Notes: generated by a model from the sequence alone, not told the origin. DNA of 64,000 nucleotides from an uncultured Bacteroidota bacterium (GCA_903905065.1 CAIVEW010000009.1:24076-88075); one strand, 5' to 3'. Numbered from the stretch's first letter, positions 27,995 through 37,559 are shown. Numbers and translations are program-made.

Positions 27995-28846
27995 ATGCCT
28001 TCTTACCTCATTGCAGACAGCGGATCCACAAAAACAGACTGGTGCCTTTTAAGAAAGGGTAAGAAGCCTGCACGCTTCAGCACACAAGGTATCAATCCGT
28101 ACCTCCAGAGCAAGCAGGATATAGAGACGATGCTGAAAAACGAACTGCCCTGGGATAATGGTAAATACCAGGCCGATAAAATGTCTTATTTCGGTGCTGG
28201 TGCAGCTAATCCTGAGAAGCAAGCCTTCCTGGAAGAAATACTGGTAAGGCACTTTGGCATAAAGAAAACCGAAGTAGCAGGCGATATGGTAGCTGCAGCA
28301 AGAGCATTGTGCGGCGAACAGAAAGGTATAGTGTGCATATTGGGTACCGGCAGTGCAAGTTGCTATTATAACGGTAAGAAAATAAAAGAGCAGCGGCCAT
28401 CGCTGGGCTACATAGCGGGTGATGAGGGCGGCGGCAACTATATGGGCAAGCGCATACTTCAATACTATGCTTACGGTACATTTGACAGTGAACTGAAGGT
28501 GGGCTTTGAAATGCGCTTTGGCGACAACATAAAGCAGATCATCAATACACTCTACCACCAACCCAACCCCAACCGATACCTTGCCTCCTTTGTGACCCTG
28601 CTGAAGGAAAACCGTGGGCACTATATGGTGGAGAATATTATTGAAGACTGCCTCAACGACTTTTTTCATACCAGTATACTCAAGCACCGCAATAGCTGGA
28701 ACCTGCCGCTGTATTTCTCGGGCTCTGTTGCCTTTGAGTTCCGCGATGTGCTCGAAAACCTATGCGGCCAGTATGAGCTGGAAATAGGCGACGTGATAAA
28801 AAGCCCTATGGATGGGCTTATCAAGTATTATAAGGGGCTGCTTTAA
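27995..28846 (+). CDS. BadF/BadG-type ATPase, probable N-acetylglucosamine kinase
   Basis: 283-aa actin-fold (ASKHA) kinase. Phosphate-1 motif IADSGSTKTDW (residues 6-16) and phosphate-2 motif ILGTGSASCYY are clear. LGYIAGDEGGGNYMGK and the C-terminal LYFSGSVAFEF (adenosine motif) are also typical. In Bacteroidota this subfamily is usually annotated as N-acetylglucosamine kinase, phosphorylating amino sugars recovered from peptidoglycan or chitin. Substrate specificity cannot be read from the sequence. It is transcribed divergently from the lpxR-like gene. A CATATTTG box (7/8) lies at 27970-27977, 17 bases upstream of ATG. Confidence 0.85.
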   Translation: MPSYLIADSGSTKTDWCLLRKGKKPARFSTQGINPYLQSKQDIETMLKNELPWDNGKYQADKMSYFGAGAANPEKQAFLEEILVRHFGIKKTEVAGDMVAAARALCGEQKGIVCILGTGSASCYYNGKKIKEQRPSLGYIAGDEGGGNYMGKRILQYYAYGTFDSELKVGFEMRFGDNIKQIINTLYHQPNPNRYLASFVTLLKENRGHYMVENIIEDCLNDFFHTSILKHRNSWNLPLYFSGSVAFEFRDVLENLCGQYELEIGDVIKSPMDGLIKYYKGLL

Positions 28847-28911
28847 GCTTCTTTATCATTTCATTAAGAACCGAAGAGAACCGCGACTCGTATCTGTCAC
28901 AAAACGTACAC

Positions 28912-29655
28912 ATGCGCTTCAGTAAAATAATAGTATCGGGTCTGTTTTCTTTGTTTTTGTTCGGCAAAGATTGTTACAGTCAACAGCAAGAATCCCTGCC
29001 AAACAATGGCTTTGCGGTAGTTGAGCTATTCACATCGGACGGGTGTTCGAGTTGCCCTGCGGCGGAAACTGCGTTATCGCAACTAAACGACGAACACCAG
29101 CAAAACGTTTACGTAATGGAATTCCATGTTGATTACTGGAATTACATTGGCTGGAAGGATGTATTCAGCAGCAGCGAATACACAAAGCGGCAGCAGCAGT
29201 ATGCGAATGTGCTGGGCCTGAGCACTACCTATACACCACAAGCTATTGTAAACGGTAAGAACGAACTTGTTGGCTCTGACAAATCAAAACTGCACTCGCT
29301 TGTTAAAGCCGCTCGGCAGAATGCTCCGGAAAATGTTATAGGATTGACCGCTAAGGCAAAGGCCGACAACATTACTATTTCTTACACTGTTGCAAATACT
29401 CGGGGCCAGCTACTGAATATAGCGCTGGTACAGAAAACAGCGGAAACCGATGTAAGAAAAGGAGAGAACTCCGGGAGAAAGTTAAAGCATATCAATATTG
29501 TGCGTGAGCTTAAAGTGATGGATGCAAGAGAAAAAGGCGAAGTGCGCCTGGCGTTGCCTAAAGGCCGGGCTGCAAGTGACTTCATTGTTATTGCCTATAC
29601 CCAAAGCAAAGACGCGTGGAAGATAACCGGTGCTACAGAAAAGATCATTGATTAA
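28912..29655 (+). CDS. Secreted DUF1223 protein, thioredoxin-like
   Basis: 247 aa. A signal peptide of about 23 residues is followed by VVELFTSDGCSSCPAAE, the DUF1223 hallmark with a CxxC pair (Cys45, Cys48) in a thioredoxin-like fold. WNYIGWKDVF and TPQAIVNGKNE are further family blocks, and a C-terminal beta domain completes the usual length. The CxxC suggests a periplasmic redox role, but the family has no well-established function. It follows the BadF-type kinase by 65 bases on the same strand. Confidence 0.85.
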   Translation: MRFSKIIVSGLFSLFLFGKDCYSQQQESLPNNGFAVVELFTSDGCSSCPAAETALSQLNDEHQQNVYVMEFHVDYWNYIGWKDVFSSSEYTKRQQQYANVLGLSTTYTPQAIVNGKNELVGSDKSKLHSLVKAARQNAPENVIGLTAKAKADNITISYTVANTRGQLLNIALVQKTAETDVRKGENSGRKLKHINIVRELKVMDAREKGEVRLALPKGRAASDFIVIAYTQSKDAWKITGATEKIID

Positions 29656-29755
29656 TAATAGTCTTAACCTTGATGCTCTTTACCCGCATACCGGCTGGCA
29701 GGTTGACGGATCTTCATGATTTTATATTTCTTTTGAGGGAAAACCGCGGTTGCAA

Positions 29756-30178
29756 TCATTTTGCGGCTTTGTCCACCACACCTATACCGTGATTCTTACC
29801 ATTGCCATATACTTCCAGAACAACTTCCTTCTCCGTTACCGAATTATATAACCGAACTCTGGCTAGCGTATCATTAAGCCAGGTATATGCAGCCTTATCC
29901 ATATCGGGCTTAGATCTCATGGACAATTCATCCTGGTAGCATTTAAGCGTATCACTTTCTCTGCGATAGAAATAGACAAGGTAGCCTTCGGAATCGCCTT
30001 TTCTCGTTCTGTACACTGCTATGTCATGATATTTATGATGCGCCGGGTCGGGAGCAGGTGCACCGGTCTCCCTGACGTCTTTGATATCGACCGTGTTCAC
30101 CTTGGCGCGGCTGGTAATGAAGCTGGTGGTAATGATTATTAATAGTGCGGCCACTATCAACCTCGCTGATCGTTTCAT
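29756..30178 (-). CDS. Hypothetical exported protein (140 aa)
   Basis: Not recognised as a named family. MKRSARLIVAALLIIITTSF is a signal peptide or N-terminal anchor. The remainder is a compact beta-rich domain (HDIAVYRTRKGDSEGYLVYFYRRESDTLKCYQDEL). A longer frame opens with TTG 30199, but that codon overlaps a perfect TACATTTG box (30197-30204), so ATG 30178 is used. A TTG lies 14 bases above the box, shorter than usual for a -33 element. The neighbouring leftward membrane-protein gene ends 49 bases upstream. Confidence 0.65.
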   Translation of the reverse strand: MKRSARLIVAALLIIITTSFITSRAKVNTVDIKDVRETGAPAPDPAHHKYHDIAVYRTRKGDSEGYLVYFYRRESDTLKCYQDELSMRSKPDMDKAAYTWLNDTLARVRLYNSVTEKEVVLEVYGNGKNHGIGVVDKAAK

Positions 30179-30227
30179 TGTGTTCGGTTTTGCAGGCAAA
30201 TGTATGAAAATGTTATAACAACCACTG

Positions 30228-31610
30228 TTATTGATCCACTATATAGCCGGAAGTGGTGTCGGTGAAATGAAAATACTTAGGGTTTAGCTCGGTGTAGGGA
30301 TATATATTCCAGTTGACAATAAGGGACTTTTTTTTCTCCGAAGCCCATGCTCGTTGAGCCGGGGTTTCATCAATTATTATTGAGGCTGAGGTCCCTTTTT
30401 CTATTGTTGATAACAGCCAGAATTCGTAGGGAGTTCCCCACAACATTTCCAGAATATCCGCCTTTGCCCTTGCGGCATCTACAATTAGTTTTTTGTTTTC
30501 GTTTTTACTTAAAAACGAACGTTCCCAGTTTAGCCGTGCAACGTATTTTGTGCTGGTGGAATAAATACGGAAGGTGCATGATAATACCAGGATCGCCATT
30601 ACCAGGCTAGCCCCTTGTTTTTGCTTTAGCAGCGGCAGCATATCAAATACAAGCGGCAGGGAGAGAAAAACAGACAATGGCAAATATAGGTTCTCCATGT
30701 AGCATTCGGCGGTAGTCTTAGTAGGATAGGAAACATTAATGAGCATCAAATAACCCCCAAAGAAGGAAATAAAGACCACTAATTTTCTCCACTCCTTTTT
30801 AGTGCAGTAGAAGACCACAATGGTTAAAAAGAACAGCAGTATCCAATAGTACTTTGATAAAATATTGTTTAAGAAGCGTTTGTTGGAATAGATGCTAAAA
30901 TAGTCCGGGAACAGAGCGACAAAATTCTTTAATCCGGAGAACGAATGCGTTTCGTAGGTGGTTCTAAATAACAATGCTTTTATAAGCACAGCAGTGCAGT
31001 AAAAGATCAAAATAGCAAACAAAAGCCGGCGATCAATAATGGCTTGCTCCCTGTTTAAGAAAAATATACTGCAGTAGATGATCACAAAAACCAATAGTGG
31101 ATGAAAAAAGGCCAGTACTGACAAAGACACCAGCAACAACAACCAGGTGAAAAGTTTCGTGTTTTTGTACTCAAGTTTACTAACAAAGGCAAATACCACC
31201 ATAAGCAACGCAATACTTTGCGGCAGTTCCGATTGGATCCAAAAGAAAGTATCTGAAACGAAAAGTATGTTGAGCAAAAGAATTATTAACGCGAAGTCAT
31301 ACCGTTTTAAAACGCTCCCGGCTATTACATAGCATGTAAAATAGTAGAGCACAAAACCAATTGAATAGCTTAAGGTAATTACATTAAGCGGCAGGCATGG
31401 CTTTCTGGTCAATACGGGTAACACCTGGGTGGCTATTTCGCCAAAACGAAATGTCTCAATGCTGAAAGTGTTGTCTTTTACAATATGAAATATGGTGTAG
31501 GCCGTATCGATGAAAATGATCCGTTCCTTGTAAAACAACGCTGACAGCATCAGCATTACCACGTATGCAGTGCTGCCGAAAAAATACAGTCGTTTGTACG
31601 TCCCAGCCAT
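30228..31610 (-). CDS. Polytopic membrane protein of unknown function (460 aa)
   Basis: About ten or more hydrophobic helices fill the first ~350 residues, for example LIILLLNILFVSDTFFWI, LLLLVSLSVLAFFHPLLVFVI and WILLFFLTIVVFYC. A ~110-residue soluble C-terminus follows. The layout resembles GT-C glycosyltransferases or O-antigen-type integral membrane enzymes. However, no DxD/ExD loop motif after TM1 is convincing (IDTAYTIF is weak), so no activity is assigned. It lies 72 bases downstream of glmS on the same strand and may be read through from it. Confidence 0.75.
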   Translation of the reverse strand: MAGTYKRLYFFGSTAYVVMLMLSALFYKERIIFIDTAYTIFHIVKDNTFSIETFRFGEIATQVLPVLTRKPCLPLNVITLSYSIGFVLYYFTCYVIAGSVLKRYDFALIILLLNILFVSDTFFWIQSELPQSIALLMVVFAFVSKLEYKNTKLFTWLLLLVSLSVLAFFHPLLVFVIIYCSIFFLNREQAIIDRRLLFAILIFYCTAVLIKALLFRTTYETHSFSGLKNFVALFPDYFSIYSNKRFLNNILSKYYWILLFFLTIVVFYCTKKEWRKLVVFISFFGGYLMLINVSYPTKTTAECYMENLYLPLSVFLSLPLVFDMLPLLKQKQGASLVMAILVLSCTFRIYSTSTKYVARLNWERSFLSKNENKKLIVDAARAKADILEMLWGTPYEFWLLSTIEKGTSASIIIDETPAQRAWASEKKKSLIVNWNIYPYTELNPKYFHFTDTTSGYIVDQ

Positions 31611-31682
31611 GGCTTACCAATTATTAGTCCCCCCGAAGCCCCTTCGGCGAGATAAGGATGAGCAGAAAAACAGTTCCAATGT

Positions 31683-33521
31683 TTACTCTACAGTGACCGA
31701 CTTCGCCAGGTTTCTCGGCTGGTCCACATTGCAGCCGCGCATGATGGCGATGTGGTAGGCGAGGAGCTGCAGGGGCACTATGGTGATGAGGGGGGAGAGT
31801 ATCTCCTCGGTCTCGGGCACCTCAATGATATGATCTGCGAGCTCGCGTATCTGGGTATCGCCTTTGTGCACTACGGCTATGATCTTGCCTTTGCGGGCTT
31901 TCACTTCCTGCACGTTGGAAACGATCTTTTCGTAGGCGCTCTTGTTGGTGGCGAGGAACACAACAGGCATGTTCTCATCTATGAGCGCTATGGGGCCATG
32001 CTTCATTTCGGCAGCAGGGTAGCCCTCGGCATGTATGTAGGATATTTCTTTTAGTTTCAGCGCACCCTCAAGGGCTACAGGGAAGTTATAGCCACGGCCC
32101 AGGTACAGGAAGTTGGTTGCGTCTTTGTAAATGGCGGCTATCTCTTTGATCTGTGCATCGAGCAGCAGTGTCTCTTCTATTTTCTTGGGGATGTTCTCCA
32201 GTTCGTACAATATCTCGCGCAGCTTGGAGGTAGGTATGGTGCCTTTTACTATGGCAAGCTGCAGTGCAATGAGGGTGATAAGCGATATCTGTGTAGAAAA
32301 AGCTTTGGTAGAAGCAACGCCTATCTCCGGGCCGGCATGGGTATAGGAGCCGGCATGGGATGCACGCGCTATAGATGAGCCGATGACATTGCAAACGCCA
32401 TATATGAGCGCCTGGCGGTCCTTGGCAATATCTATGGCTGCAAGGGTATCGGCAGTCTCACCAGATTGGGAGATCGCGATCACCACATCCTTCTCCGAAA
32501 TTATGGGGTTGCGATAGCGGAATTCGGAGGCGTATTCCACTTCTACCGGCACTCGCGCAAGGTCCTCTATCAGGTATTCGCCTATGAGACCGGAATGCCA
32601 GGAGGTGCCGCAGGCGGTAATGATAAAACGTTCTGCGTTGTCTATGCGGTTGATATATTCGTTAAGGCCGCCGAGCTTTATCCAGCCATCGCGGGCACTC
32701 ATGCGGCCGCGGAGGGAGTCTTCTATAGCACGTGGCTGCTCGTATATTTCCTTGAGCATGAAGTGTTCAAAGCCACCTTTCTCGATCATTTCGAGCGAGA
32801 ATTCGAGTTTCTTTATTTCGTGTGATTTCTCTACATTGCCCAGTGTACGGATCGAATACTGCCCATTGCGGTTGATGACGGCATACTCCTGCTCGTCCAG
32901 GTAAACTACGTTCTGGGTGTATTCGATAATGGGAGAAGCATCTGATGCTATGTAAAATTCATCGTCGCCGATGCCGATTACGAGCGGGCTGCCTTTGCGG
33001 GCAGCTATGAGCTGGTCGGGATTGTTCCGGTTGAGGACCACAATGGCGTAGGCACCTACCACCTCATTCAGGGCTATGCGCACCGCATTATCCAGCGTTG
33101 TTTTTTCTGTTTTCTGTACCTCTTCTATCAGGTTTACCAGCACCTCGGTATCGGTATCGGAGTGAAAAGTATAGCCGCGTTTCTTCAACTCGGCCTTGAT
33201 GGAGGAATAGTTCTCAATAATACCATTGTGTATGACCGCAAGGTTGCCGGACTGGGAGATGTGTGGATGCGCGTTTACGTCATTTGGTTCGCCATGGGTA
33301 GCCCAGCGGGTATGGCCAATGCCAATATTGGCGGCTATATGGTTGTGGTCAACTATTTTTTCGAGGTCGCTTACCTTACCTGCTTTCTTAAAAACGGTCA
33401 TGCCGCCATTCAGTAAGGCAATCCCTGCGCTATCATAGCCCCGGTACTCCAGGCGTTTCAAACCTTTTATCAGAATCGGGAAGGCCTCTTTGTTCCCAAT
33501 GTAACCTACAATTCCACACAT
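31683..33521 (-). CDS. glmS: Glutamine--fructose-6-phosphate aminotransferase (isomerising)
   Basis: 612 aa, full length. The N-terminal Ntn glutaminase begins with nucleophile Cys2 (MCGIVGYIG) and has the GHTRWATHG block. Two SIS sugar-isomerase domains follow (TACGTSWHSG, ISQSGETADT, STKAFSTQ, YLGRGYNFPVALEGALKLKE). The C-terminus NLAKSVTVE is the conserved tail that forms the substrate lid. It makes glucosamine-6-phosphate, the first step toward UDP-GlcNAc for peptidoglycan and lipid A. The gene lies 14 bases after a DUF4270 lipoprotein gene on the same strand. That leaves no room for an upstream leader or ribozyme control element. It is therefore probably driven by the operon promoter upstream. 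Confidence 0.97.
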   Translation of the reverse strand: MCGIVGYIGNKEAFPILIKGLKRLEYRGYDSAGIALLNGGMTVFKKAGKVSDLEKIVDHNHIAANIGIGHTRWATHGEPNDVNAHPHISQSGNLAVIHNGIIENYSSIKAELKKRGYTFHSDTDTEVLVNLIEEVQKTEKTTLDNAVRIALNEVVGAYAIVVLNRNNPDQLIAARKGSPLVIGIGDDEFYIASDASPIIEYTQNVVYLDEQEYAVINRNGQYSIRTLGNVEKSHEIKKLEFSLEMIEKGGFEHFMLKEIYEQPRAIEDSLRGRMSARDGWIKLGGLNEYINRIDNAERFIITACGTSWHSGLIGEYLIEDLARVPVEVEYASEFRYRNPIISEKDVVIAISQSGETADTLAAIDIAKDRQALIYGVCNVIGSSIARASHAGSYTHAGPEIGVASTKAFSTQISLITLIALQLAIVKGTIPTSKLREILYELENIPKKIEETLLLDAQIKEIAAIYKDATNFLYLGRGYNFPVALEGALKLKEISYIHAEGYPAAEMKHGPIALIDENMPVVFLATNKSAYEKIVSNVQEVKARKGKIIAVVHKGDTQIRELADHIIEVPETEEILSPLITIVPLQLLAYHIAIMRGCNVDQPRNLAKSVTVE

Positions 33522-33535
33522 AAGATGTAACGGTG

Positions 33536-34987
33536 TTAGTTATTCAGCTTTGAATATACGACAATTAATTTAGGACGGTAATTTGTGTCCACGTACGTGC
33601 CTCCGCCAGCTACCATCTGGAAGGCACCATAGTAATCCTGTGTGCCGCTTATGTGGAGATGTATGGTATCGTTTTTAGCTGCAATAGAGTTGAGTACCTC
33701 CCTGGGCAGGTTTATGGTATAGGCACGCTGGTTAACTCCATTAACGGGCAACACATGGTAGAAACCATCCATAAAGGCAAGCGGAGACAGGCTGGTAACC
33801 GGGTACCTGTCCGCGAGGTTGTACTCACCTCCCGCGCCTACGCCGCTAGGATAATTGGCACTACCTATGCCGATAGGGTACATGCGTTCGGGCAGTAATG
33901 TTGTATCCCGGTTATATGTAGGTAACAAGTGTATTTGCAGTTGAGCGTTATTGATGACACCTGCGGGCAATGAGCTGATACCGGGTATCACAATATCCAG
34001 GCTGGCGCCGGGCTGGTTTTGCAGCACAATTACGCTGTCATTGGCTGCCGATGAGTGTAACAGATTGTTGACCGGGTAGCGGCTGTAAGACCGAGTAATA
34101 TTGTTGAAGTGTGAGCAGATGCTTGGTGAAAAATAATATCGTTCTATAAGATCTGTATCTCCGGCGACCCAGCCAACTGGCTGGTGATAGTACACCAGAA
34201 TCCCCGCCTGGCTATAGAGGCCACCTGAGCCATCACCGTCCAGCCGGAAATAGGGTATGGCGGTGCTGCCCTGCCTGGTGTTGGCCGGCATTACACAGAT
34301 TCCATTAAATGCATTCAGAAAATCCTGCGTAGGATTTGAACTGTTTGCCAGGATATTGAGGGCCGGGGTAAGATGTTGTAACAGGGCCGGCAGCCTAAGC
34401 TTTACGCGTAATGCAGGGGTGTTAACGGCTACCAGGTTGTAGCCGAAAGAGTCTTTTAGCTGGTATAGATTTGCTGTAACCGGGTCACTAAGTGGATTAG
34501 AGTAGTCAACTGGTTTTGTGCTGTTGGCGTAATAGCTGACGAGGTTCGGATCCCCTAGCGTATCCATCATATAAAAAACCTGGTAGGTCTGTGTCAACGA
34601 TTGATTAGTGCTGTCGCCAAACGTAAATCCGCCGTAAGGCAAAAACAGGATTGCCGAGTCCACTTGATAATCAGTGAATACATTGAAGTAGTCATCGGTT
34701 GTAAGGTTGAAGAAAGTGGAGCCGGTCATGGTGCCAAAAAAGGGATCGGTATACACACCAACACCCTGGAATATCGGTATGCCGCCGATGTCTGTGCTGG
34801 TTATTGCGTTGGGATCGTAATACGTATGTGTAATGCAGGGCAGGGAATAGGTTTTGAGGCCTACTGTATCATTAACGGGCAGAACTTTTGACCGGATCAG
34901 CGTATTTTCCCGGCAACCGCTTTGCATAATGATAGCTGCGATGAGCAAGGATACTATCACCGGGAGGTTGAATAAGTGACGTTTCAA
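33536..34987 (-). CDS. DUF4270 lipoprotein
   Basis: 483 aa. The signal peptide ends in a lipobox-like MQSGC (Cys25), so the mature protein is probably lipid-anchored. The body is a beta-rich domain of the DUF4270 family, common in Bacteroidota, with features such as GGIPIFQGVGVYTDPFFG and a C-terminal RPKLIVVYSK strand. Function is unknown. It sits between a glycogen-synthase-like gene (38 bases upstream) and glmS (14 bases downstream), an order I recall as conserved in related genomes. It is likely co-transcribed with both. Confidence 0.85.
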   Translation of the reverse strand: MKRHLFNLPVIVSLLIAAIIMQSGCRENTLIRSKVLPVNDTVGLKTYSLPCITHTYYDPNAITSTDIGGIPIFQGVGVYTDPFFGTMTGSTFFNLTTDDYFNVFTDYQVDSAILFLPYGGFTFGDSTNQSLTQTYQVFYMMDTLGDPNLVSYYANSTKPVDYSNPLSDPVTANLYQLKDSFGYNLVAVNTPALRVKLRLPALLQHLTPALNILANSSNPTQDFLNAFNGICVMPANTRQGSTAIPYFRLDGDGSGGLYSQAGILVYYHQPVGWVAGDTDLIERYYFSPSICSHFNNITRSYSRYPVNNLLHSSAANDSVIVLQNQPGASLDIVIPGISSLPAGVINNAQLQIHLLPTYNRDTTLLPERMYPIGIGSANYPSGVGAGGEYNLADRYPVTSLSPLAFMDGFYHVLPVNGVNQRAYTINLPREVLNSIAAKNDTIHLHISGTQDYYGAFQMVAGGGTYVDTNYRPKLIVVYSKLNN

Positions 34988-35025
34988 AATGGTATAATTT
35001 AGGGGCTAAGATGGTAAAAGAAATA

Positions 35026-35853
35026 CTAAGACTCTGTTAAGCTTTTATACAGCTCCAAAAGAGGGGTAACATCTTCTTTCCACCCGGTCTCATATTTCAG
35101 CACTTTTTTGTAGCGGCCCGGCTTCAGTTCATCCACTACTTTTTTGTCCATTTTTTCGGATCCGAAAACGACCACATCTGCACTCTTGCCTGCACCTATG
35201 GTCAATGCGCCATTGGTACAATCCTTAAACGGGTCCATGTCTTTTTCCTTGATTTCGTTGCTGATCAGCGCCTTTTTCAGGAAGTTAGGATTCAGTTTTT
35301 CTTTAAATTGGTTAGCCTGCGCAGTATAGATGATCTTGGAATATCCGAAAACCGGTTCTTTCTTGTAGGTTGTCTTAAGATAAAGCGGCACAAGAGAGGT
35401 CATCCAGCCATGGCAGTGAATTACATGCGGTGGCCAGCCAAATTTCTTAACGGTCTCCAGTGCACTCTTGCAGAAAAATATCATGCGTTCCGCATTATCA
35501 TCAAAGAAGTTATCCTGGTCGTCGCGGAATACCGCTTTACGCTTGAAATAATCTTCATTATCCATAAAGTAAACCTGCAGGCGGGCATTAGGAAGCGATG
35601 CAACCTTAATGATCAAAGGATAATCATCCTTGTCAATAATCACGTTGATGCCCGAGAGCCTCACTACCTCATGGAGGCGGTGGCGGCGCTCATTGATCAC
35701 TCCGAAACGGGGCATGATCACACGAACCTCAAGGCCGGAGTCGAATGTCTTTATGGCCAGCTTATTAAGTATCTGGGCAAAATCCGTAAACTCGGTATAA
35801 GGAGATAATTCGTTGGCGATTATTAAAACACGTTTCTTTGTGTCTGCAGACAT
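35026..35853 (-). CDS. Glycogen/starch synthase-like protein (GT5 N-terminal domain only)
   Basis: 275 aa. The N-terminal half of a GT-B glycosyltransferase is recognisable: KKRVLIIANELSPYTEFTDFA (usual glycogen synthases have KxGGL in this region), EVRVIMPRFG, and VIHCHGWMTSLVPLYLKT. Full glycogen synthases are ~470-500 aa with a second ADP-glucose-binding domain. Here the protein ends soon after the first domain. The short form is typical of a Bacteroidota family annotated as glycogen/starch synthase and is not a truncation by mutation, since the stop is followed by normal operon spacing. Catalytic activity is doubtful. A TAATTTTG box (35898-35905) with TTG 16 bases above it precedes the ATG. 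The gene diverges from panC. Confidence 0.82.
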   Translation of the reverse strand: MSADTKKRVLIIANELSPYTEFTDFAQILNKLAIKTFDSGLEVRVIMPRFGVINERRHRLHEVVRLSGINVIIDKDDYPLIIKVASLPNARLQVYFMDNEDYFKRKAVFRDDQDNFFDDNAERMIFFCKSALETVKKFGWPPHVIHCHGWMTSLVPLYLKTTYKKEPVFGYSKIIYTAQANQFKEKLNPNFLKKALISNEIKEKDMDPFKDCTNGALTIGAGKSADVVVFGSEKMDKKVVDELKPGRYKKVLKYETGWKEDVTPLLELYKSLTES

Positions 35854-35897
35854 GCGGGAGAATTGATTATTAATTCAGAATAAAATAAAACAGGCTG

Positions 35898-35924
35898 CAA
35901 AATTACGAAAATATTGAATTCCAA
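35898..35924 (-). promoter_or_regulatory. CFB promoter TTG-N16-TAATTTTG for the glg-DUF4270-glmS operon
   Basis: Minus-strand TTG (35922-35924), 16-base spacer, TAATTTTG (35898-35905, 8/8). It lies 44 bases upstream of ATG 35853. The spacer is one base shorter than the usual 17-23. Confidence 0.55.
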
Positions 35925-35958
35925 CCGTACTTTGTGGCGCCGGAGCTAAAATAGTTAT

Positions 35959-36804
35959 ATGGTTATTTTCAAAAATATTAATGATATAAAAAAATATATA
36001 TCATTAAAAAAAGAAGGAGAACGCAAGGTGGGCTTCATTCCTACTATGGGGGCGCTGCATGCCGGCCATATATCCCTGATCCAAAAAGCGAAGGAAGATA
36101 ATACGCTTTCGGTATGCAGTATTTTCGTAAATCCAACCCAATTTAACGATAAAAAGGACCTGGAAAAGTATCCGGTGTCCACGGATGCGGATATAGAATT
36201 GTTGTTGAATGCCGGTTGCGATGTGCTTTTTCTGCCCAGTGTAGAAGAAATATACCCGGACGGTGAAGCCAATTTCAAGACGTATGATTTTGGCTACCTC
36301 GATACGATATTGGAAGGGGCAAAACGGCCCGGCCATTTCCGCGGTGTGGGGCAGGTGGTAGGCCGGCTGCTGGAAATAGTGATGCCGGACAGCCTGTATA
36401 TAGGCCAGAAGGATTATCAGCAATGTATGGTGCTGAAAAAACTGGCACCGATGATGGGCCTGGATAACCTGGAGGTCATCATTTGCCCAACCACGAGGGA
36501 GGCAGACGGGCTGGCCATGAGTTCACGTAACCGGAGGCTTACCGAGCCGCAAAGGGTGGTTGCCGCCGTTATCTACCAATGCCTAGTGTCCATACAATCG
36601 AAACAACTTACCAGCCATTTTGATATAGTACGCAAAGAATGCGAAGACCTGCTGGCGGCGAAAGGCTTTGCGACAGAATATGTGGCCCTGGCCGATGCAC
36701 GCGACTTAACGTTGCTGAGCGATTATAAAACGGATGCCCCAATGGTGGCCTTAATAGCAACGAAGATAGGGGAGATAAGGCTGATAGATAATATGCTGCT
36801 GTAG
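35959..36804 (+). CDS. panC: Pantoate--beta-alanine ligase
   Basis: 281 aa, normal length. It condenses pantoate and beta-alanine with ATP to make pantothenate, the coenzyme A precursor. The class I aminoacyl-tRNA-synthetase-like signature HAGH occurs in MGALHAGHISL. The KMSKS-equivalent loop is LAMSSRNRRL, and pantoate-binding residues lie in VGQVVGRLLEIVMPD and YIGQKDYQQ. The gene diverges from the glycogen-synthase-like gene across 105 bases and converges on the next gene with a 12-base gap. No terminator was found there. Confidence 0.96.
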   Translation: MVIFKNINDIKKYISLKKEGERKVGFIPTMGALHAGHISLIQKAKEDNTLSVCSIFVNPTQFNDKKDLEKYPVSTDADIELLLNAGCDVLFLPSVEEIYPDGEANFKTYDFGYLDTILEGAKRPGHFRGVGQVVGRLLEIVMPDSLYIGQKDYQQCMVLKKLAPMMGLDNLEVIICPTTREADGLAMSSRNRRLTEPQRVVAAVIYQCLVSIQSKQLTSHFDIVRKECEDLLAAKGFATEYVALADARDLTLLSDYKTDAPMVALIATKIGEIRLIDNMLL

Positions 36805-36816
36805 CGCAACGTTTTC

Positions 36817-37473
36817 CTAAAAGGTATGTATGATGCCGGCCCCGGTGCCGCTTACATGGATCTCGTTCATTATCCGGAACCAAAGAGGGTTATAGCGGGC
36901 ATGTGAGGTGTACATCACATTGTCGAACAAAAGGAGGAAGGCTCCCTGCAGAGCCACCGACCGGCCGAAGCCGCTAAAGAGCGCGGAATTGTTTTTCGTG
37001 GATTCCGAATATTTTACGAGCCCCACGCCTGCACCTACATACAAAATATCAAGTCCGCAATTGATGAGGTATATTTTTTTGTTGGCATGATAGCGGGCAT
37101 ATGCTTCCTGGAAAGTAAGGATCTGTTTGGTTTCCTTACGGGTTGCGGAGAGGCTAGCGGCTGCAATACCCGTGTTTACAATACCCCACAATGCATTCAT
37201 GCCGTGAAAATATTTCCATTCATCCTGTTTGGCGGTAAAATATCCCACTGTGCCCTCAGCAATATTTGCGATGCCCCATGCGCCGAGCACCCGCATACCC
37301 GTCTTATTGATCTTGATACGCGCCTTATTGTATCTCGTGATCGTATCTCCAAAAGAGATCACCTGCGCGTGTGAACCGTGCGGCAGCAAAAAGAAAATAA
37401 CGATAATGATATACCTGAAGGACAATCGATAAACTTTATGAAGCAAAGCTATAGGAAAATGTGAAGTATGCAT
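36817..37473 (-). CDS. Hypothetical envelope protein (DUF6992-like, 218 aa)
   Basis: An N-terminal hydrophobic stretch (YIIIVIFFLLPHGSHAQ) looks like a signal peptide with an unusually long N-region. A later start was not found. The mature part has several amphipathic or hydrophobic segments (VLGAWGIANIAEGTVGYFTA, IVNTGIAAASLSATR, ILYVGAGVGLVKYS). These resemble a small envelope protein family seen in Bacteroidota genomes. Function unknown. It is convergent with panC. Confidence 0.7.
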   Translation of the reverse strand: MHTSHFPIALLHKVYRLSFRYIIIVIFFLLPHGSHAQVISFGDTITRYNKARIKINKTGMRVLGAWGIANIAEGTVGYFTAKQDEWKYFHGMNALWGIVNTGIAAASLSATRKETKQILTFQEAYARYHANKKIYLINCGLDILYVGAGVGLVKYSESTKNNSALFSGFGRSVALQGAFLLLFDNVMYTSHARYNPLWFRIMNEIHVSGTGAGIIHTF

Positions 37474-37559
37474 ATAAAGAGCGGCGAGGTTAATGCTGTT
37501 TTTGAAAGATGATTTTTGATAGCGAGGTTATTCTGGCCAAAGCCGGGTATTACGCTATT

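Noticed and set aside
28049..28687. 212-aa leftward frame inside the BadF-type kinase gene
   Set aside because: The kinase frame has both phosphate motifs; this antisense frame has no family features.
31634..31648. Small hairpin CCGAAG-CCC-CTTCGG after glmS as terminator
   Set aside because: Only 6 bp and followed on the minus strand by GGGGACTAATA without a T-run. Read-through into the next gene is more likely.
33522..33535. glmS leader ribozyme or riboswitch
   Set aside because: Only 14 bases separate the DUF4270 stop and the glmS start, too short for such an element.
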